Below, one piece after another: positions 41,117 through 44,583 of a stretch of 44,583 nt of DNA. A program made the translations under genes and the position numbers. Numbering within the stretch: the stretch's first letter is position 1; each line of letters opens with the position of its first letter. Below the pieces are notes generated by a model, which ran no database searches, had not been told where the DNA came from, and saw only the letters and a program-made list of their open reading frames with translations. The DNA is from Stenotrophomonas sp. PS02289 (GTDB taxonomy: Bacteria > Pseudomonadota > Gammaproteobacteria > Xanthomonadales > Xanthomonadaceae), in contig NZ_JASCOZ010000019.1 of assembly GCF_029960115.1 (NCBI RefSeq), positions 1-44,583 of the forward strand. Reading direction: 5' to 3'.

Positions 41117-41421
41117 CAATCAGGTGGTTTGTGAGATTCACCGGTCTCTTGCGCAGTTCAGGAGGGGACTCCCCCATCGAGATATGCATCTCGGAGCCTG
41201 TTCCCGTGCTTGGGGAGGTCGAGTATCGCTGCTTGATCAGATCCGAGTTGCTTTTCAACCACGATGTGGAAATTGCAGGAATCGATGGGGATCAAGCCAG
41301 TCAGTTGGCCGTCGAGTTCGTCACAGCCATGCTGGGCGATGCCTGGCTTACTGACGCTGATGGAAATCCTGCTGGCCTGAAGTGGACCGGCTGGGACTCT
41401 GTGGAAAACTCAGACTCATGA
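41113..41421 (+). CDS. DUF6968-like small cytoplasmic protein
   Basis: 102 residues. Pattern: short N-terminal strand, IEICISEPVPVLGEVEYRCL, a strand with IAGIDGDQASQLAVEFVTAM helix, then DADGNPAGLKWTG. This resembles DUF6968-type proteins, which occur as orphan small genes near polymorphic toxins in Xanthomonadaceae; the match is by eye. ATGA overlap with the small ORF before it. Confidence 0.5.
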   Translation: MTIRWFVRFTGLLRSSGGDSPIEICISEPVPVLGEVEYRCLIRSELLFNHDVEIAGIDGDQASQLAVEFVTAMLGDAWLTDADGNPAGLKWTGWDSVENSDS

Positions 41422-41455
41422 TCCATGTGGTTTACCATAGTGGAAGGATATGGGC

Positions 41456-41480
41456 GCAAAACCGCAGATCACGGTTTTGC
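41456..41480 (+). terminator. hairpin in the 41422-41536 gap
   Basis: Perfect 9-bp arms GCAAAACCG/CGGTTTTGC with a 7-base loop, no T-tract after. A 24-codon frame (ATG 41450, ending 41524) overlaps it but has its GGAAGG too close to the ATG to be convincing. Confidence 0.4.
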
Positions 41481-41536
41481 ACCCGCTGGAGGGGGCTTCG
41501 GTCATGAGTATCTCGGAACCATAGCCAGCGGTAACG

Positions 41537-42052
41537 ATGGATACGTCAATGGCGACACGCAAATCCCAACGTGATGTCATGCCATCTGCACTTACGGAGG
41601 CGTTTAACGCCCTCCGCGAGCGGCATTCCACCTCAAGGGAGGAATTGCAGTTGTTGGAGCCATATCTCGCGGCGGGTAACGCAGAAGCGATCTATTTGTC
41701 GCACTGCCTGATCATTGATGACGATCAGCGCTACAACGAGGCTGCCAGCGACGCGGCTCTGAAAGAGGCCGCGTCAATGGGGTACATCCCCGCGGTTTAC
41801 GCTTTGGGTATGAGGTATCGGTTCGGCGACTCGGTTGAAATGGATGTAACCCTTGCCGCGGAAATGCTTCGAGTGGCCTCCGATGCTGGCTACCCGGAAG
41901 CCATGTACGAGTATGGACTCGCACTGTTCCATGGCATAGGTGCGCCACAGGATGTTGGCGCGGCACTGGCACTAATCCGGCGTTCGGCCCGGGAAGGAGA
42001 CGAGTATGCGGTTGAGTTCTTGCAAGCATATTCTTTTGATCTTGATGGCTAG
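41537..42052 (+). CDS. Sel1-like (SLR) repeat protein
   Basis: 171 residues, no signal peptide. An N-terminal helical region (LTEAFNALRERHSTSREEL) is followed by two to three Sel1 repeats: AASMGYIPAVYALGMRYRFG, AEMLRVASDAGYPEAMYEYG, LALFHGIGAPQDVGAALALI, AREGDEYAVEFL. The alternation of A--G---A-Y-LG and helices is typical of TPR-like SLR solenoids that bind other proteins. Stand-alone Sel1 proteins are frequent in immunity and secretion-associated arrays. Partner unknown. Confidence 0.75.
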   Translation: MDTSMATRKSQRDVMPSALTEAFNALRERHSTSREELQLLEPYLAAGNAEAIYLSHCLIIDDDQRYNEAASDAALKEAASMGYIPAVYALGMRYRFGDSVEMDVTLAAEMLRVASDAGYPEAMYEYGLALFHGIGAPQDVGAALALIRRSAREGDEYAVEFLQAYSFDLDG

Positions 42053-42090
42053 GCTGGCCTGTACGGCCCCCCGTTTGCACGACACTGACC

Positions 42091-42444
42091 ATGCTTCTAT
42101 CTGAGGTGCTCGCCGACTACGCAGGCCTCCCCGAGTACTCGGGAGTGAAGCTCGTAGACGTCAACCAGGTCAGTCTTTTCGGCGACAGGCCCATCAACAT
42201 CGCAGCCACAAGAGGGAGCGTTGCTGAGATGCAGGCTCTGTTCCTTGCCGGTGCCGACATCAATAGTCCTGGCGAGCATGGCTATACCCCGCTTCACAAT
42301 GCAACCGAACAGGGGGCCTTAGACGCAGTCAAGTGGCTTATCGAGAACGGAGCGGATCGGGGTGCCAGGAATGATCTGGGCTGGACGGCCTTGGACTTGG
42401 CCACTGCTTTGGGCGAAGTGGGGTTGTATGAGCTGGTAAGCTAG
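42091..42444 (+). CDS. ankyrin repeat protein
   Basis: 117 residues, cytoplasmic. Ankyrin units: RPINIAATRGSVAEMQALFL-AGADINSPGEHG, YTPLHNATEQGALDAVKWLI-ENGADRGARNDLG, WTALDLATALGEVGLYELV, preceded by a degenerate unit. Such short ankyrin proteins commonly stand beside catalase, toxin or peptidoglycan-effector genes as immunity proteins; no partner is seen here. There is no obvious Shine-Dalgarno; a 38-bp gap separates it from the Sel1 gene. Confidence 0.75.
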   Translation: MLLSEVLADYAGLPEYSGVKLVDVNQVSLFGDRPINIAATRGSVAEMQALFLAGADINSPGEHGYTPLHNATEQGALDAVKWLIENGADRGARNDLGWTALDLATALGEVGLYELVS

Positions 42445-42502
42445 CCCGGTACCAATGTGCTCTGGAACTGGCAGACACCCTTGTTCTGATCAGGAGTGAA
42501 CC

Positions 42503-42760
42503 ATGGGGCGGGAGAAGTCGAAGCGGGGTGTGCTCGTTCGCGTGATTCGTAAAGACGTCGCACTGGCGATCCGGCTGGATGATGCAGTACAGGTCGAAAT
42601 CGGCTCCGACCTGTGGAGGCGAGACGTGTTTGTCACTGAGGGGGCGCTGGACGAGGAGCGGTTTGAAGCCATGAAGTTTGATGACAAGGAGCTCGCAGAC
42701 TTTGGGTACTACGTTCTCGCGAGACTCTATGCATACAAGCAGATGGGCGAGGTGCCGTGA
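42503..42760 (+). CDS. small cytoplasmic protein, function unknown
   Basis: 85 residues; CAGGAGTGAACC precedes the ATG at 42503. Strand-rich, charged start (GVLVRVIRKDVALAIRLDDAVQVEIG), then helix (ERFEAMKFDDKELADFGYYVLARLYAYK). Not recognised. Its stop overlaps the start of the next gene (GTGA at 42757-42760), so the two are coupled and their products may act together. Confidence 0.6.
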   Translation: MGREKSKRGVLVRVIRKDVALAIRLDDAVQVEIGSDLWRRDVFVTEGALDEERFEAMKFDDKELADFGYYVLARLYAYKQMGEVP

Positions 42761-43452
42761 GCTCTACCATGTCGCTTGATGACATCGCGTTTCACGATTC
42801 GATCTTCAACGAGGTCTCTATCTCGCTTGTGCAGCGCACCTGCAGGATCGGCCTGAGACTGGGCGATTGGGATGTTGGGAAGGATCGCACCGTATGCGAA
42901 TTTTTCTTCAAAGAGATGGTTTCAGTCTTCGGGCGATTCGACTTCATTGATCTGGCCGAGAATGCGTGGGCCGGCAATGTTCAGGATGGCTATGTAGATG
43001 CAACCGACAGTCGGCTTCGGATGCATCTGACGGGCGGAACGCTGGAGGCGGTTGCGGAGAGCATCTTGCTGAGCCAGATTGCCCCAATTGGGGCGGTCTC
43101 TGCTTGCCCCGGTGCCGAAGGTCTGGAAGCATCCTTCAGGTCTATCGAGGCCGTTGACCTCGACTTCTCTCATCTGGAATTGATCGAGATTTCGCCCGTA
43201 ACCAGTACCTGCCGATTGGGCATCCAGGTGCGGACGTCAACCAACCTCTCCGAGCGCGCCATGGCCACGCTGATCTTCGAGAGCGTGTCGTCCTGCATCG
43301 CACATCTGGATGTCACCAAGCTTTCCGGCGAACATCGCTTCGGCAATGTCGTGGGCGGCCATGTTGATGCAGAGCAGGGCAGGGTGCGCCTTTACCTCAG
43401 GGATGGATTCATCGAGATCTTAGGTCGCGCCGCCTCGTTGGTGTGGACATGA
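42757..43452 (+). CDS. internally duplicated protein, function unknown
   Basis: 231 residues from the GTG at 42757 (ATG at 42769 is the alternative). Two halves align: residues about 10-105 (FHDSIFNEVSISLVQRTCRIG ... FGRFDFIDLAENAWAGNVQDG ... RLRMHLTGGTLEAVAESILL) and about 130-228 (DFSHLELIEISPVTSTCRLGI ... SCIAHLDVTKLSGEHRFGNVV ... RVRLYLRDGFIEILGRAASL). Each half has a TCR(I/L)G strand, a D-x-x-x-L helix, GNVxxGxVDAxxxRxRxxL and a closing helix. No family recognised; the halves are diverged, so the duplication is old or domains were joined. Coupled to the preceding gene. Confidence 0.65.
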   Translation: MSSTMSLDDIAFHDSIFNEVSISLVQRTCRIGLRLGDWDVGKDRTVCEFFFKEMVSVFGRFDFIDLAENAWAGNVQDGYVDATDSRLRMHLTGGTLEAVAESILLSQIAPIGAVSACPGAEGLEASFRSIEAVDLDFSHLELIEISPVTSTCRLGIQVRTSTNLSERAMATLIFESVSSCIAHLDVTKLSGEHRFGNVVGGHVDAEQGRVRLYLRDGFIEILGRAASLVWT

Positions 43453-43465
43453 CCGGAACTGTGCC

Positions 43466-43801
43466 ATGACAGTTCATTGGTACGACATGACTCACGTCAC
43501 TTTCTGGCTCATGCTGGCGATCATTATTAGTCGCCCATTCGCAGTCATCTTGGCGCGCCGGGAAAAGCAGCGCAGCGAGTCGGAGGAAGTGCTCGCGAAG
43601 TTACCCATTCTGGCATCGCGTAGTGTGGAGGATCTGCAGGACACGTTTTATGCCTGCATGCTAGTCATCCGGCCTGGCGCTCTGCGCCGGCCCGCAGTCG
43701 TCGCCTCGCTGGTGCACATGATGCTGTGGGGAGCGATGATGCTGGCGTTGCTGTGTATGGCAGCGTTGATGATCGTGGACTACGCACCGGGTGAGTTCTG
43801 A
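43466..43801 (+). CDS. small two-helix membrane protein, island paralog pair (member 2)
   Basis: 111 residues. TM1 (VTFWLMLAIIISRPFAVIL), cytoplasmic middle (LARREKQRSESEEVLAKLPIL, FYACMLVIRPGALRRPAVV), TM2 (MMLWGAMMLALLCMAALMIV). Same plan as 39297-39617. It begins 13 bp after the duplicated protein and 8 bp before the next membrane gene. Function unknown. Confidence 0.6.
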   Translation: MTVHWYDMTHVTFWLMLAIIISRPFAVILARREKQRSESEEVLAKLPILASRSVEDLQDTFYACMLVIRPGALRRPAVVASLVHMMLWGAMMLALLCMAALMIVDYAPGEF

Positions 43802-43809
43802 GCGTCTTT

Positions 43810-44058
43810 GTGAGAAGGGTGGCAGTTTCACTGGGGCTGTTCGTCCTTGCTTTGGGGCTGTCGATCGCGTTGTTCGACTTGCTGAAGCCACAAGCGTCAG
43901 CTTGGGTGGTGGGTTGTAGCGTCGGTGCCGCTGGTCATCTTTGCGGTGTTGCTGCCTTTCTCGCAAGATTTTGGTGGCTACTGACGATCCCATGGGCGGG
44001 CTTCTTGCTTTTTGTGTCCGTGTGGACCGCGCTTCGTAGGGTGACGAGTACGAAGTAG
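43810..44058 (+). CDS. small membrane protein, function unknown
   Basis: 82 residues from the GTG at 43810. Two to three hydrophobic stretches: VAVSLGLFVLALGLSIALF, WVVGCSVGAAGHLCGVAAFLA, FWWLLTIPWAGFLLFVSVW. Basic ends (MRRV, LRRVTSTK). Not recognised. Last gene of the plus-strand island. Confidence 0.5.
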   Translation: MRRVAVSLGLFVLALGLSIALFDLLKPQASAWVVGCSVGAAGHLCGVAAFLARFWWLLTIPWAGFLLFVSVWTALRRVTSTK

Positions 44059-44112
44059 CAGAGATCTCTGGTAGCCGTTGTAGGTCGGGGTGCGCTTGAG
44101 TGCGAACGGGAC

Positions 44113-44133
44113 GGGCGGCACGACGTGCCGCCC
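44113..44133. terminator. palindrome between convergent genes
   Basis: GGGCGGCAC/GTGCCGCCC with a GAC loop, in the 124-bp gap between the last plus-strand island gene and the SymE-like gene. Placed to act in both directions; no T-tract. Confidence 0.5.
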
Positions 44134-44182
44134 TCGCATAGTTCGAGCCGCTACCTGATGAGGGGCGGAGTTCTACCGTAGC

Positions 44183-44491
44183 CTACCTGCCGCGCGAAAC
44201 CTTCCGGAACACCTTCACCGCCTCCTGATCCTTCGGCGGCGGGTCGGCATGCCAGCGGAAGCCTCGCCACTCGGGATACAGGTAGAGTCTCGTGCCGGCA
44301 TCGATGCCCAGGTCGCGGATCCACAGTCCTCGCGTTTTGAAGCACGGAACGGAGGGGCAGCCCGGGTAGGTCTTCGCGTCGTCGTGGCGCAGCGCGTTGA
44401 CGATGATGCTCTTGGGTGGCCGCCAGAAGCGGCGGCGGAATTCTTTCTGTTCTTCGGTCAGGTCGTCCCAGTCTTCGGGCTCTTCGTTCAT
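44183..44491 (-). CDS. SymE-like small protein (possible toxin of a type I-like system)
   Basis: 102 residues; RBS AGAGGA 8 bases upstream of the ATG at 44491. An acidic start (MNEEPEDWDDLTEEQKEFRRRFWRP region) precedes SVPCFKTRGLWIRDLGIDAG followed by TRLYLYPEWRGFRWHADPPP. The P-x-(L/F)-x-x-x-G-x-W-I/L-x-x-x-G-I/F-x-x-G pattern is that of SymE toxins (AbrB-like fold, RNA-targeting in E. coli). The match is partial: two Cys are unusual and the N-terminal extension is longer. It stands alone, convergent with the island, with a hairpin in its leader. If not SymE, function unknown. Confidence 0.5.
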   Translation of the reverse strand: MNEEPEDWDDLTEEQKEFRRRFWRPPKSIIVNALRHDDAKTYPGCPSVPCFKTRGLWIRDLGIDAGTRLYLYPEWRGFRWHADPPPKDQEAVKVFRKVSRGR

Positions 44492-44505
44492 GGTGTATAT
44501 CCTCT

Positions 44506-44536
44506 GTAGTCCTCCCCCGCCGGAATGGCGGGGGAG
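44506..44536 (+). repeat. GTAG-headed hairpin in the leader of the SymE-like gene
   Basis: GTAG at 44506-44509, then perfect 10-bp arms CTCCCCCGCC/GGCGGGGGAG with a 5-base loop. It fits a SMAG-like element. It ends 14 bp upstream of the ATG of the minus-strand gene, just beside its ribosome site. Bases 44537-44583 show nothing further. Confidence 0.55.
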
Positions 44537-44583
44537 TCGGGAGGGTAAGAACCGTCAGAGGAACCGGCGCGACGTATTTCCGT

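Noticed and set aside
41450-41524. 24-codon ORF overlapping a hairpin
   Set aside because: Its purine-rich stretch is only 2 bases from the ATG and it lies in a perfect inverted repeat, so the frame is probably chance or a remnant.

Overview
The window looks like chromosome of a Stenotrophomonas species (S. maltophilia complex, Xanthomonadaceae). The reasons are the high GC with strong third-position bias, scattered GTAG-headed stem-loops of the SMAG/REP type typical of that genus, and a gene order recognisable from Xanthomonadaceae (colR-colS next to coaE-pilD-pilC, divergent from pilA-pilA-pilB; thiS-thiG-trmB). No phage genes, transposases, rRNA or CRISPR arrays were seen. One tRNA is present.

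Layout. 0.1-2.7 kb: a His/Met-rich DUF2946-type protein and a TonB-dependent copper receptor. 3.0-7.3 kb: a two-gene RND efflux system (lipoprotein adaptor and pump, no outer-membrane channel gene). 7.4-12.6 kb: two paralogous alanine/glycine:cation symporters, separated by a TrmH/SpoU RNA methyltransferase, a 427-bp non-coding stretch that looks like a structured, terminated RNA, and an outer-membrane protein. 12.6-15.7 kb (minus strand): secreted M28 peptidase, mscL, a fumarylacetoacetate hydrolase-family enzyme and a small membrane protein. 15.9-20.0 kb: a Rieske protein, then a minus-strand operon thiS-thiG-trmB-SLC13 transporter. 20.2-22.2 kb: GDSL autotransporter esterase and tRNA-Gly(CCC). 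22.3-24.6 kb: an accessory patch with a SnoaL-like protein and a translationally coupled pair, an amino-acid-hydroxylase-type 2OG/Fe(II) dioxygenase and a LysO-type amino-acid exporter. 24.7-28.4 kb: a RimK-family ligase, a small secreted protein, and colR-colS. 28.6-34.4 kb: coaE-pilD-pilC (minus) and pilA1-pilA2-pilB (plus); each pilin has its own sigma-54 (-24/-12) promoter. 34.6-37.6 kb: a large membrane-embedded spermidine-synthase-like protein.

37.7-44.5 kb is an accessory island of short, tightly packed, mostly unrecognised genes with weaker codon bias: secreted beta-type paralogs, a lipoprotein, small two-helix membrane paralogs, Sel1 and ankyrin repeat proteins, an internally duplicated protein, a DUF6968-like protein, broken gene tails, and a SymE-like gene on the opposite strand. 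This mixture resembles the orphan immunity or accessory gene arrays near polymorphic-toxin or contact-dependent systems, but no toxin is visible here. The island lies where a pilS-pilR pair might be expected, and no sigma-54 activator is encoded in the window although the pilins need one.

The most interesting candidates are the dioxygenase-LysO pair (hydroxylated amino-acid production and export), the island, the structured RNA candidate at 9.90-10.03 kb, and a TTTTTCAC-type element shared by two promoters in a window that also encodes ColRS. All functional calls are from reading the sequence and family knowledge; no database search was run.
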